IMG/VR virus record: IMGVR_UViG_3300018004_000004
Span: 62,001-126,000 of that record
Length of the DNA stretch: 64,000 nt
From: a virus
Reading direction: 5' to 3' (one strand)
Part shown: positions 17,269 to 26,586 of the stretch, piece by piece
Layout: the number at the start of each line of letters is the position of its first letter
Position numbering within the stretch: the stretch's first letter is position 1
Program-made: the position numbers and the translations under genes
The notes under the pieces: generated by a model
Database searches by the model: none
Seen by the model: only the letters and a program-made list of their open reading frames with translations
Told to the model about the DNA's origin: nothing

Positions 17269-20031
17269 TTATTGAAAGAATGTCGGGATCACAACAAAAC
17301 CTGACAGCAAAGGAGCCAGCAAGGGAGTGATTTCTGCAACCCAACCTTGAATCTCCGGATGCCCCGGGAAGTAATAATAAGGAGGTCCACCACCATCGTA
17401 GTTATACGCATACTGCGTGTGGACTTCTACCGGACCACCCACAATGTCCTGTGCAATATAGAGATACACAGCATTTGAATAGAAACCATAGTTAACATCG
17501 TTATTCGGATTGTTAACTACCCCCAGCAACTGATAAGCATTGTTCTGTGAATCCCAAATACTGATGGGAGGTGCAAACGTAAAGTTTGTCTGCGCTATCG
17601 TGAGACCAAGAATAAGCGCATTCCCTGGTGTAGTGTCATTAAAACTTGTAGAACCACCGCCCTGTCCACCTGGATTAGCCCCTTGTATCACTGTCGGTTG
17701 AGTATAGAACATAGCCAACGTTGCAGCCCAGTTGGCTGTGTGGGTTCCAATAGTTGAAACAGCCGTTACAGGAACAGGAGAAGCTTGATCCAACCATGCC
17801 ATTATCCCTGCATAAAGCGCCGGCCCGTTAGGAAACGCTGTGAAGCCCGAAGGCACACTGTTGTCTTGATTAGAGTTCTGACCAGAACCAAGGTAGATTA
17901 ACCACTCACTCCCTTGTGCTGGTGTTCCTGTAATCGAGATCGGAGCCGTCCCTTGCTGTCCAAGATCCGGTCCAATCGTGCCAGCCGGCGACACAGCCGT
18001 CACAATCTTCTCTACAATCTTTGGTATAGTAGGTACCTTCAAACCAGAGACTTCATAGATAGACCAAGTACCAGTGAATCCTCCACCACTAGGACCATCA
18101 AATGCCATTACGTCAAGCGTCTGAGTTCCACTCAGCGGCGAGGGACACCACCACACAAATACAGATGCTGAGTGTGCTGGTATAGCACCCAAGTTTGTGT
18201 TCGGCGCTATCCCGACCTGATACCACTGATTAGTATCGTCGACTGGATTGGCCCACAATAAACCACCATGAACAGCATCGCTTATCGTCAGCACACCAAT
18301 CACACCGTTACTGGTTGAGACAGGGCTGGTGAAAACTGCTCTCCATCCAAATCCAGCATTAGCACCTGTAATAGGAGTAGCACTTGAAGCACTCTGAATG
18401 ATGGCCGGCGTGCTAGCAGTAGGGATAAGAGCTATCGTTGCTGATGCAGAAACATTTGGAGTTCCCAGAGTGACTACAGCTCCAATCGGAGCGATAGCAC
18501 TAACAGTTTGAGCGAATACACCTTGACCTGCAGCTGTAGGACCTATACTTGTCCAGTTTCCAAGTCCAGGCACGATATTTGAAACTTCAAAGACCCAGCC
18601 GTTAGCTGAAGAACCTCCCGCAGATATACCAGACAGAATAGTTATACTTACAGTTAGTGTACTTGGGTTAGGTGCGAAGCAAGCCCACACTCCGGTAGCT
18701 GCACCGTCTACCCCACCAGTCTGAGTAAAACCTACCTGCGTCCAGACATTGCCATATGTATCTGTAACAGTGGCAGTAGTAATCGACCCTACGAATGTGT
18801 CATTTGTTGAAACGACAGCAATCAAAGTACTGCCTGGAGTTAAAGCACTACCAAATGTAGGAGTAACAGTACCAAAAGCTCCACCACCTTGCGCTGTTTG
18901 CAAGATAGCAGGTGTACTTCCATTGGTCTGGAATAGTGCCAGGACTCCCGCGCCAGGGTGACCAAAAGTCGTAAGAGTTGCTGCTGCTGTAATCGGGGAT
19001 ACACTAGGCAAATATCTTGTGTAGATATCTTGACCTATATATCCATTAGCTAACAATGTCCAGCCAGGACCAGGATCGAAATCAACCAGCTGATTGTAAG
19101 AAGCATAGGTAAAGAAGGCCCACTCATTTGGATGCGCTGGCGTCAGCGTAGCAGTGATAGCAATACAACTACTATTCTCATACGTAGCTGCCTGTACAGT
19201 CTCTAGTGGGAGATCATGAATACTTTGTCCCTGCGCAGCATAAGCAAACACAGCGTACATATCCGCTGTGTCAGGCATAAGAGCAGCCTCAATAACTGGG
19301 TTTGTAGCTCCACCTACAACATCTACGTGGTAGCTGGTTAGCTGATAAGGTGGCTCCACAGTCGACGGTAGAGAAGCATCCCCATAAAAAGTAGTCAGCT
19401 GAATATCAGCATTGTTGCTACCAATCCCCATCTGTGCTGTATAGCCAGTCTGGATGGAACTGACTATCTGATAGCCCATCTGACCGAACCAGTCAGGACC
19501 ACCCGTCCACTCTATATTCGCCAGCAGACTCATCGGAGCGATGACGGTTCCACCAGCACCTCCTGGATAACCAGCACCAGCAATACATCCAAATGAAATC
19601 AGTAACTCATGAGCATAGCGCGTAGTTACTGGGTTAGAAGTGTTCGTATGTAATGGGGAAGATGTAGCGCCGTATTGGGTTATCGGCACAGTAATCTGAT
19701 CTATACCAACGATACCCGAGAACTCAGCCAGGGCTACTCCACCATATGAGTTATTAGCCCCAGAAACTGTAACTGTATTCGCACCCGACGCATTGGCAAA
19801 AGTATACCAAGCGTTACTTTGCTGGCCAGAGGAGCTGCTTAAAGTAGCATAGATAGGAATCCAAGCATTACCAAGCGTATCTACAATGGTCAGTTTACGA
19901 GAATAAGTCCACTGTCCTTCGTACTGAGCAATCAACAGATTCCCAACCGTGACAGAGGAAGTAAAAGTGTTGGAGACAACACTACTACTTACCATTGTAG
20001 CATTGACGGCTTGGACGAGGGCTATACTCAT
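17269..20031 (-). CDS. Large fibre-like protein of repeated beta domains, 920 aa
   Basis: ATG at 20031 overlaps the stop of the 406-aa fibre (TAATG). The 920-residue protein is built from about four to five related units of roughly 180-200 residues. Each has a strand-rich pattern with (V/P)GNLLI or PGSTLIAVV near its start, DT.GN.W in the middle, a segment with FAxASGANTVTV or APNPSTLTVSI, and a closing ALAEFSGI, VFEVSNI or YEVSGL. Repeated beta sandwiches of this kind form adhesive shafts or side fibres. No enzymatic motif is seen. Its place between the two paralogous fibres supports an adsorption role. Confidence 0.75.
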   Translation of the reverse strand: MSIALVQAVNATMVSSSVVSNTFTSSVTVGNLLIAQYEGQWTYSRKLTIVDTLGNAWIPIYATLSSSSGQQSNAWYTFANASGANTVTVSGANNSYGGVALAEFSGIVGIDQITVPITQYGATSSPLHTNTSNPVTTRYAHELLISFGCIAGAGYPGGAGGTVIAPMSLLANIEWTGGPDWFGQMGYQIVSSIQTGYTAQMGIGSNNADIQLTTFYGDASLPSTVEPPYQLTSYHVDVVGGATNPVIEAALMPDTADMYAVFAYAAQGQSIHDLPLETVQAATYENSSCIAITATLTPAHPNEWAFFTYASYNQLVDFDPGPGWTLLANGYIGQDIYTRYLPSVSPITAAATLTTFGHPGAGVLALFQTNGSTPAILQTAQGGGAFGTVTPTFGSALTPGSTLIAVVSTNDTFVGSITTATVTDTYGNVWTQVGFTQTGGVDGAATGVWACFAPNPSTLTVSITILSGISAGGSSANGWVFEVSNIVPGLGNWTSIGPTAAGQGVFAQTVSAIAPIGAVVTLGTPNVSASATIALIPTASTPAIIQSASSATPITGANAGFGWRAVFTSPVSTSNGVIGVLTISDAVHGGLLWANPVDDTNQWYQVGIAPNTNLGAIPAHSASVFVWWCPSPLSGTQTLDVMAFDGPSGGGFTGTWSIYEVSGLKVPTIPKIVEKIVTAVSPAGTIGPDLGQQGTAPISITGTPAQGSEWLIYLGSGQNSNQDNSVPSGFTAFPNGPALYAGIMAWLDQASPVPVTAVSTIGTHTANWAATLAMFYTQPTVIQGANPGGQGGGSTSFNDTTPGNALILGLTIAQTNFTFAPPISIWDSQNNAYQLLGVVNNPNNDVNYGFYSNAVYLYIAQDIVGGPVEVHTQYAYNYDGGGPPYYYFPGHPEIQGWVAEITPLLAPLLSGFVVIPTFFQ

Positions 20032-21251
20032 TAGCTTGTTCTATATCCCCATAGCACGATGCCTACATCAGCAAGAGTTGTGTCTGGGGTGGCAGGTCCG
20101 TCGATCTCCAGAAGATCTCCAGGAGCAAAAGCTTGATTAGATGCTTGCGTAAAGACCCCGGTAGAGGAACCAAGAGCAAAGTTCACAGTGGCAAAAGGAG
20201 TACCAGCATGAGAGAAAGTAAAAGTCGTACTTGCTGCTGCAACTGCAGATGCTGTAGCAAAAGAACTAGCAGCACCAGCAGGAAACAATACATTGCGCGC
20301 GATCGGAATACGCAAGAGCTTCTGATTGGCAGAACCTAAGCCAGGAGCAAAAGCAGGCACATCAAAAGGAGGATGCAGCAAAGCCAGTGTAACTGTACCT
20401 GCGGCTTCCGAAGCATGAATCCCAAGCCCATCAGCTATGTTCAATAGAGCTTGAGTTGAGTTAGGAGAGCCGTTGGTTTCTAGATTCAGGGTGCCGCCCG
20501 AGCCCGTATAGGCAATCGTAACTGTACCAGCACTTTCAACCAATGCAATGTCCAACCCACCAGTCAAGTTCAGCAAAGTCTGAGTAGAGTTCGGAACAGA
20601 GTTAGTTCTAAGTGAGGCTAAGGTTAATGTATTACCTATCGTTACCACACCACCGGCACCAGAAACAAGAGAAATACCCGTGCCAGCAGTAAGATTCAAG
20701 ATGTTCTGAGTACCGTTAGGTACGCTGTCAGTCAAGAAGGTGATCGAGATCGCCGCGATAGCAGCTGTGTTCGCATTCACCTGAGCTGTCAAGCTCTCCA
20801 ATGCGGCCGCAAAGTTCTGCAACGCCTGAGCTACGTCATTCTGATTGGTGGAAGACAGCGCCGTCTGCAGCGCAGTGACTTCAATATTCAGGTTACCAAC
20901 TGTTGTCTGTACGGCGTTAACGATTCCCTGCAGTACTCGCAATGAGTCCGCGATCGTATTTGGTGTATTAGATAGATTGTCAAAGAAGACCTGAGAAGTG
21001 TCTGTCGTATCACTAAAGATGAATCGACCTTCGATTCCATTAGGTGTAGCAACCAGCGTCGGCTGAATGCTCGAGCTCAACCCATTGAGCATCGGAATCA
21101 AGATGTCATTGATGAATCCAGCCAGTGAAGCCAGATCTGCCAGCGACTCGGTCCATGAGTCGTTATAGTCTTGCGAACTTGCGGCGCCATTCAAAGGAGC
21201 GGCGCGAAGCGTCGAGACTAGTTCTACCGTAGGTACGTTAAGTTGGGCCAC
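20031..21251 (-). CDS. Tail fibre protein, paralogue of 15335-17260
   Basis: GTG at 21251 starts two bases after the upstream stop. The first 190 residues match the 641-aa fibre almost continuously, including a coiled coil. Short repeats follow with SVPNGTQNILNLTAGTGI, SVPNSTQTLLNLTGGLDI and GSPNSTQALLNIADGLGI, each about 45 residues apart. The C-terminal 65 residues (APGDLLEIDGP, DTTLADVGIVLWG) form a compact beta domain often seen at fibre ends; a diverged copy ends the gene at 63879-64000. It is probably a shorter alternative fibre on the same anchor. Confidence 0.82.
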   Translation of the reverse strand: MAQLNVPTVELVSTLRAAPLNGAASSQDYNDSWTESLADLASLAGFINDILIPMLNGLSSSIQPTLVATPNGIEGRFIFSDTTDTSQVFFDNLSNTPNTIADSLRVLQGIVNAVQTTVGNLNIEVTALQTALSSTNQNDVAQALQNFAAALESLTAQVNANTAAIAAISITFLTDSVPNGTQNILNLTAGTGISLVSGAGGVVTIGNTLTLASLRTNSVPNSTQTLLNLTGGLDIALVESAGTVTIAYTGSGGTLNLETNGSPNSTQALLNIADGLGIHASEAAGTVTLALLHPPFDVPAFAPGLGSANQKLLRIPIARNVLFPAGAASSFATASAVAAASTTFTFSHAGTPFATVNFALGSSTGVFTQASNQAFAPGDLLEIDGPATPDTTLADVGIVLWGYRTS

Positions 21252-21252
21252 T

Positions 21253-22554
21253 TTATACCTCTACAAGCTGGGCGCCAGAGTAAACGGGCGTAGTGTTAAG
21301 ATCGGAAGTCGTGAGTTGTACATGCAGCTGAGCCCCAAGTTGTGATGGCCCAGTCGTATAAGACACATCAAAGATGCGCGCGCTGTCATGCAGAGCGACG
21401 TATGTCACCAGATACATATTGCCAGACGTATCCAGCGTAAAGTATTGATTCGAAGGGGGTGTAGCCGCCGCAGACAACCCAGGAGCGATTCGCATTTCAA
21501 AAGGTGTTGCCGGGTTTGTTACGTCAGTTATCACCAAGGAAGACGAATATGCATTGGCTGGCAACTGATAGGTCACAGCCGGGCTAGGAAGCTGAAGTTG
21601 ACCTGTGACGGAGTCCAGTGGTACTGACGTTGAGTTGACCACCGTGGCGCCAGGGACTGGTACTATGGCGCCTGGGAATACTTCGAGGGCAGGGTTACCT
21701 CCCAAGGACAGGAAGTAAGTGATGCCTGGAACGGTCTCCGTCTCGAACTCCACGAAGGCAGTCCGCGGGGTCATCTGTATCTGATTAGTATAAACATCTG
21801 ACTGCAGATGGTATTGGACCGAGAAGGCATGGAAGTCCGTCAGGCCGAATGTAAAGACATCCCCACCCAGGACATCTGGGAGGGCTGGGGTAATAGCCAG
21901 GCGAATATACTGTGTCTCAGCCGGCGCGAACCAGGCAGCCAGACGGTACCCGTTCTGGGTCTGGCTAACGGCCGGAGCGAAGTTGATCCCATTCAAAGAG
22001 ATGTAGGGCTGGACAGTTGGACCCGCGGGCATATCCATCATGTCGAAGATGATCAACCCGGTTGTGACAGGGCTCAGAAGCTGGATATCGAAGGTGCCTA
22101 CCGGTACAGCCCCATTCTGGGTGGCGACCCTGTAGAGGGCTCCTAGATTGCCCGTAGAACCCGTCTGGGGGACCTGTAGAGCCTGGATCGTACCCTGGCT
22201 GGCAGAGAACCTTACCTGGGAGACGATCGCCTCTCCTGGCGCCTGGCGTTCACGAAGGGTAATATTGCCGGCGTCGCAGCGGAGGGTAGCTGTGGTAATA
22301 GGCTGATTGAAGTCTTTATCATCCGTGGTCAGGAACTTGACATCTATTCCGATCTCGGGCAGGCGATTAGCACGGACCTTCTTCCCATTCAGTTCGGCCA
22401 GGGCATTGTTAAACAGAAGCAAAGTGTTCTCACGCAGAACGACGCACTTGTTTATGGCGGCCTGGCCTTGGTTTATCAGGACGTCAAAGTTTGACTGGAC
22501 CGCGGATGCGCTCCCAGTTGTGCCGTCTACGAGAGGTGTGATTGAGGTAGCCAT
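21253..22554 (-). CDS. Baseplate or fibre-attachment protein, 433 aa
   Basis: ATG at 22554 overlaps the previous stop by one base. The 433-residue protein starts with TSITPLVDGTTGSASAVQSNFDVLINQGQAAINKC, a helical lead, and continues as beta-rich domains with discoidin-like touches (QPYISLNGINFAPAV, ETQYIRLAI). It belongs to a block of three coupled genes (21253-26074) that share this style: a helical N terminus and beta sandwiches with SxDG/SLNG motifs. Such proteins usually connect baseplate and fibres. No family name can be given. Confidence 0.65.
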   Translation of the reverse strand: MATSITPLVDGTTGSASAVQSNFDVLINQGQAAINKCVVLRENTLLLFNNALAELNGKKVRANRLPEIGIDVKFLTTDDKDFNQPITTATLRCDAGNITLRERQAPGEAIVSQVRFSASQGTIQALQVPQTGSTGNLGALYRVATQNGAVPVGTFDIQLLSPVTTGLIIFDMMDMPAGPTVQPYISLNGINFAPAVSQTQNGYRLAAWFAPAETQYIRLAITPALPDVLGGDVFTFGLTDFHAFSVQYHLQSDVYTNQIQMTPRTAFVEFETETVPGITYFLSLGGNPALEVFPGAIVPVPGATVVNSTSVPLDSVTGQLQLPSPAVTYQLPANAYSSSLVITDVTNPATPFEMRIAPGLSAAATPPSNQYFTLDTSGNMYLVTYVALHDSARIFDVSYTTGPSQLGAQLHVQLTTSDLNTTPVYSGAQLVEV

Positions 22555-24068
22555 TATGCTTGCTCGAATGATGCTTGGAATAGATAGGGAGTAAAGTTGT
22601 TCTGCAGGGATGCTAGACCTGCAGTACCGAACGTTGATGTTTGGTAGCGAACTGTCACATTGCTCTGCGGCAGTGAAGCCAGAGTAAGTGTATTGTTTGT
22701 AAATACATAAGCCGAAGCGGGTTGCAGAGTAGAACCATAGTATACAGCCAATGTATTAGGGATCGGGGTCTCATTCAGGACGATCGGGCCGGTCACCGAG
22801 GTGAACACGATGTTGCGTTGTAACACCCCACCGTTGAGATTCGTGCTGGTAATGTTCCCCAGAGTGTAGTTCGGGGAGATTCCCGGGTCTCCATTTCCTT
22901 GGGCCAGCGGGCTTGCGGCCGAGCTGAAGGCTGCAGTCACGACGTCTAGCTGCGCGCGGTACCAGAACGGGGAACTAACCAGGGAGATAGACTGCCCAGG
23001 CTGGATCACCGAGAAGTGGACTCCGTCATAAGAGAGCTGGTGAGTGATCTGTGTCAGCTGATTGTAGATACGCTGTACAGTTGCGAAGTTCACGAGGCCA
23101 GTTGGAGTGTATATAGGCTTGGAGGTAAACTGACCCGAAGAGGCGAAGACACGCTGATGTGTTTCGATGCCACGGAGAGCGACGAAACCCTGGCCAATCA
23201 AATCAGCAATCACAATCTTCATCACACTGACCGTGCGCGGGTTGAAATCAATAATAGCATCACCGCTATACTTGCCAGACTTGGCATCCAATGTTAGATC
23301 ATCAGGGAAGAGCTCTGCATCAATCTTATCGAAGTAGATCCCATCTGGAGAACTAGTCAGGCTGATGATCTCCAGGCCCTCATAGTTATCCTGGTGTATA
23401 ATCAATCGATTCAACGGAGTAGGAGTAGAGAACTGTAGCTGCAGCTCGAGCTGAGACCCATTCCAAACCACCACGTTTGTTACAGAGTGTGTAGGGTTCA
23501 ACAGCTGCATCGGATCATAGTTAGCATTGGCTGTAGCAGTTGAGCTAATGCTCGACGGACCTGTAATGATGGTATTCGGATTTACCGTGGTGTCCGATGT
23601 CAGTGGGCAGGTAGCTACACCAGCATTGAAGTCTAGGTTTGCAGTATAGCCCGGCTGCATTTGAGCGTCATTGACGAATGCCTCAATATACTGGCTGGCG
23701 ATTGAGCCGTATACTTGTTCGCGGACTTTCTGACGCAGGGTATTCTGAACTCCAGCAGACAAGTTGTAGTACTGGGCAATCTGTGTCTCGATCGAAGTTA
23801 CTTCCGCAGCGATGTCATTACCGTCGTTGTTCAAGTTCCCCAGATAGGTAGTGATATCTCCCACGATGGCCGGCGTCTGGCCAGCAAAGAAAGCAGGAGG
23901 AGTCATCTTGTTTCCAAGATTCAACACACCATTCACCTGGCTATAGACTTCTGCTTGGTAATCAACCTGAGTGTAAGCTACGAATGAACGCAGTTGATTA
24001 GCAATGCGCGCGATCCTGTTAAGGATGAGCTGGCTTGTTTGAACGGAATCGAAGACGGGGTTAAACAT
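22554..24068 (-). CDS. Discoidin-like baseplate/fibre connector, 504 aa
   Basis: ATG at 24068 overlaps the upstream stop. Residues 1-100 are helical (FDSVQTSQLILNRIARIANQLRSF...). Residues about 205-310 resemble an F5/8 type C (discoidin) sandwich: LELQLQFSTPTPLNRLIIH, ISLTSSPDGIYFDKI, VSVMKIVIADL, FVALRGIETH. Such domains bind glycans or serve as connectors. The C terminus has VLNETPIPNTLAVYYGSTL and ends in a beta domain. A structural role is inferred from position between baseplate and fibre genes. Confidence 0.7.
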   Translation of the reverse strand: MFNPVFDSVQTSQLILNRIARIANQLRSFVAYTQVDYQAEVYSQVNGVLNLGNKMTPPAFFAGQTPAIVGDITTYLGNLNNDGNDIAAEVTSIETQIAQYYNLSAGVQNTLRQKVREQVYGSIASQYIEAFVNDAQMQPGYTANLDFNAGVATCPLTSDTTVNPNTIITGPSSISSTATANANYDPMQLLNPTHSVTNVVVWNGSQLELQLQFSTPTPLNRLIIHQDNYEGLEIISLTSSPDGIYFDKIDAELFPDDLTLDAKSGKYSGDAIIDFNPRTVSVMKIVIADLIGQGFVALRGIETHQRVFASSGQFTSKPIYTPTGLVNFATVQRIYNQLTQITHQLSYDGVHFSVIQPGQSISLVSSPFWYRAQLDVVTAAFSSAASPLAQGNGDPGISPNYTLGNITSTNLNGGVLQRNIVFTSVTGPIVLNETPIPNTLAVYYGSTLQPASAYVFTNNTLTLASLPQSNVTVRYQTSTFGTAGLASLQNNFTPYLFQASFEQA

Positions 24069-26074
24069 TAGCGTGTAGTAACCTGTAACTGTAGGGCTTG
24101 GGCCACAGACAGTTCATTACGGAACACAAACTTCACGAAGAAGTCGACGTGATCGGCGACAAAAGCACCTGGATACAGAATCGTAGTTCCAGGTGTGAAT
24201 GCAATCTCGTTCTGCTCGAGGACTGCATCATTCGCATCGTATGAGATATAACCAAGGTAGACTGCATTCGTCGACATATTTGTCAGTTCACAGTCTAGGC
24301 GAATGACTTCCGGTGTGCCTTGGACAAGATAAGGTCCGCTACTAAACACACCAGGGAGATTAGGGAGGTCATCATACGCTGCAATGTTTTGAACACCGAA
24401 CTCATAAAGAGCTCCTTCAAAGTGCTGAGGAATACCAGGCTGTGGACGTTGCACCGAGAAAGGCAAGCTAGATTGAAGCTGAGCCAGGGTGTCACGGCGC
24501 AGTGTATCCGGCGCCTGTACCAAGTACTCTTTCAACGCATAGTTTGTCTGGGCAAAGGTCACAACAAAAGATCTTACTAGCTGGCGCGCGAACTTGAAAG
24601 TAACTGCGCGGTCAAGAATGAATGGCGTGCTGACTACGATGGTCTGGTTTGCATCTGTAAATCCAAGAGCCACAATGCTTGTGATGGTTGGTGAGAAGTT
24701 AGTGAAAGGTTCCAGATGCAGACCATTCATGTAGACAGTCTGCTGTAGCGTAATAGTCAGTTGAGCGGTCTCACCGAATGTTCCTGAGCCCGGAGTAGTC
24801 ACAAGCAGAACCATTTCTCCAGCCGCGGCTACGTTTGTCGAGCTACCTATCACCTGTAGATAGAGTCCCAGTGGAACCCCAAGCTCATCAAAGAGCGGGA
24901 AGTTACCATTCTGAATATCGATCGGAATGAAGTCTGTCGTATCGTCCGGATACGGACGATTCTGATCCAACATGAAGATAGGACTCCAGTGTGTCTGATC
25001 GATCGAGCACTGATAAGCCGGATAGTATTCCTCGAACATGATCGTGACATTCTGTCCAGGCAGAGCACCAGTCGATAGAACAGTCAGCTGTGATGTCTGA
25101 TTGACTGTGTAATCCAGACCTTGAGTGAAGACCTTGGTTGGAGTAAAGACTTGGACGGTGTCGGCTGTTACATTGAATGGACTGAGTTTGATGACCTGAT
25201 TACCTATCAGGTTTGTGACGATGATATTTTGTTGGCGAGGCTGGAATAGGATGCGTACATAGACAGGAAGACTTCCTCCTGCCACTGAGCCTGTGGCAGT
25301 ATAGAGCCCAGCGGCCGAACCGCCCACCGGCAGTTGTACCGCGATAACTGGCGCACCAAACGTAAGTATCGGAGAGGGTTCCAGAGTAGAGAGATACGCC
25401 CACGTCTGGTCATTACTATAGATGGTTTCATACTGTGTCTGTCCTGAGTTCGGAGTAAAGGACCAGGCTATATCCTTCACCGGTATGTTACGGTGGATTG
25501 TGGGGGAACCAATACCTTGTGTAGCCGTACTATCCCCACTGAGTACATAGGAAACATCCGGTACTGGAGTGAGATAAGCTACACCATTAGTGGGGTCGGT
25601 CTGATAGGTAGCACCACCTGTAGTAGGATAAACCTCACTTGTAGAACCATGACCCGACTCGAAGTTCCAGAGACTGACCTGGGAAGTTGGCAAGTATGGG
25701 CGTTGGGATCCCCATACTTCTATCTCGGCCGCGGCGATTGTCTTATCAATCAGATCCGATTCCTTCTGGATTGTGGAAAGCAGAGCCGTGATTGTGCTCT
25801 GCATGTTCTCCACTTCACTTGTTATTGCATTGTAGCGCGCCTGTAGAGTCTGTACCGGAGTATTCACGTCCGTCACATAGGCAGTATTGCCGGCCGCCGG
25901 AAGGGTAAGAGTCGAGAAACTCTGGCCTTCAGCCTGGATGGTCTGGGCCGCCGACGTATCAAACAGAGTTCCACCACCATACTCGCCAGCAGAGATATCC
26001 GTCTCAAGCTGAGCCAGCAGCTGCTCATACAGATAAGCAGTGAGGTTCGATTGGTAGTTTCCAAGTAGTTGCAT
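24068..26074 (-). CDS. Baseplate/fibre connector, 668 aa
   Basis: ATG at 26074 overlaps the upstream stop. The first 130 residues are helical, with a heptad segment (LQARYNAITSEVENMQSTITALLSTIQKESDLI). The rest is beta-rich, with VKDIAWSFTPNSGQ, VRILFQPRQQNIIVTN, an AxxYQCSIDQTHWSPIF segment and a long C-terminal domain that ends VKFVFRNELSVAQALQLQV. Its style matches the product of 22554-24068, so they may be related wedge or fibre-base proteins. No enzymatic motif is seen. Confidence 0.65.
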   Translation of the reverse strand: MQLLGNYQSNLTAYLYEQLLAQLETDISAGEYGGGTLFDTSAAQTIQAEGQSFSTLTLPAAGNTAYVTDVNTPVQTLQARYNAITSEVENMQSTITALLSTIQKESDLIDKTIAAAEIEVWGSQRPYLPTSQVSLWNFESGHGSTSEVYPTTGGATYQTDPTNGVAYLTPVPDVSYVLSGDSTATQGIGSPTIHRNIPVKDIAWSFTPNSGQTQYETIYSNDQTWAYLSTLEPSPILTFGAPVIAVQLPVGGSAAGLYTATGSVAGGSLPVYVRILFQPRQQNIIVTNLIGNQVIKLSPFNVTADTVQVFTPTKVFTQGLDYTVNQTSQLTVLSTGALPGQNVTIMFEEYYPAYQCSIDQTHWSPIFMLDQNRPYPDDTTDFIPIDIQNGNFPLFDELGVPLGLYLQVIGSSTNVAAAGEMVLLVTTPGSGTFGETAQLTITLQQTVYMNGLHLEPFTNFSPTITSIVALGFTDANQTIVVSTPFILDRAVTFKFARQLVRSFVVTFAQTNYALKEYLVQAPDTLRRDTLAQLQSSLPFSVQRPQPGIPQHFEGALYEFGVQNIAAYDDLPNLPGVFSSGPYLVQGTPEVIRLDCELTNMSTNAVYLGYISYDANDAVLEQNEIAFTPGTTILYPGAFVADHVDFFVKFVFRNELSVAQALQLQVTTR

Positions 26075-26586
26075 TAGGCCACGTCAAAGTCTGCAGTTAG
26101 TTGAATGTTGTAGATATCGTACTGTGTTGCTTGCTCAGGGATGACATACTTAAGCACCAGGTTCGCCGAGTCAAATGGTCCAAGAACACCATTCAAACCG
26201 TTCAATCCTACGGCAACCGCTGGCAAAAGCACCCAGGTCGAGGGCGCGGCTTCATAGCCATAGGTTGTGGAGAAAGCCGTATAGGTTTTGCCACCATCAT
26301 AGCTAATGAACAACCCGCCACCTTGTGTTGGCCATACTCCCTGTACAACAGCAATCTGTTTGGGATCGCCCGTCAGATAGAGTTTCACATTACGAAATGT
26401 ATCGAATGTCTGTAAGTCATGGGAACTGGAGGACATACGTACATTGACTGGGGTTGTTTCATGGCTAGGGAATGTGATGCCCTGAACACATTGATTCTCC
26501 TGGAAGACAAGATTCACCAATCCAATAAGGACGGCCGAGCCTTGTGTCCAGTTCAGGTATACTCCGGGAGTGGGTAGGTTGCTCAT
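26074..26586 (-). CDS. Small beta-rich tail protein, 170 aa
   Basis: ATG at 26586 overlaps the stop of the upstream gene. The 170 residues are beta-rich (GVYLNWTQGSAVLIGLVNLVF, GLFISYDGGKTYTAFSTT, ATQYDIYNIQLTADFDV). SYDGGKTY is like an Asp-box turn of beta propellers, here as a single copy. It lies inside the coupled baseplate block and is probably a small wedge or fibre-base component. Confidence 0.65.
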   Translation of the reverse strand: MSNLPTPGVYLNWTQGSAVLIGLVNLVFQENQCVQGITFPSHETTPVNVRMSSSSHDLQTFDTFRNVKLYLTGDPKQIAVVQGVWPTQGGGLFISYDGGKTYTAFSTTYGYEAAPSTWVLLPAVAVGLNGLNGVLGPFDSANLVLKYVIPEQATQYDIYNIQLTADFDVA

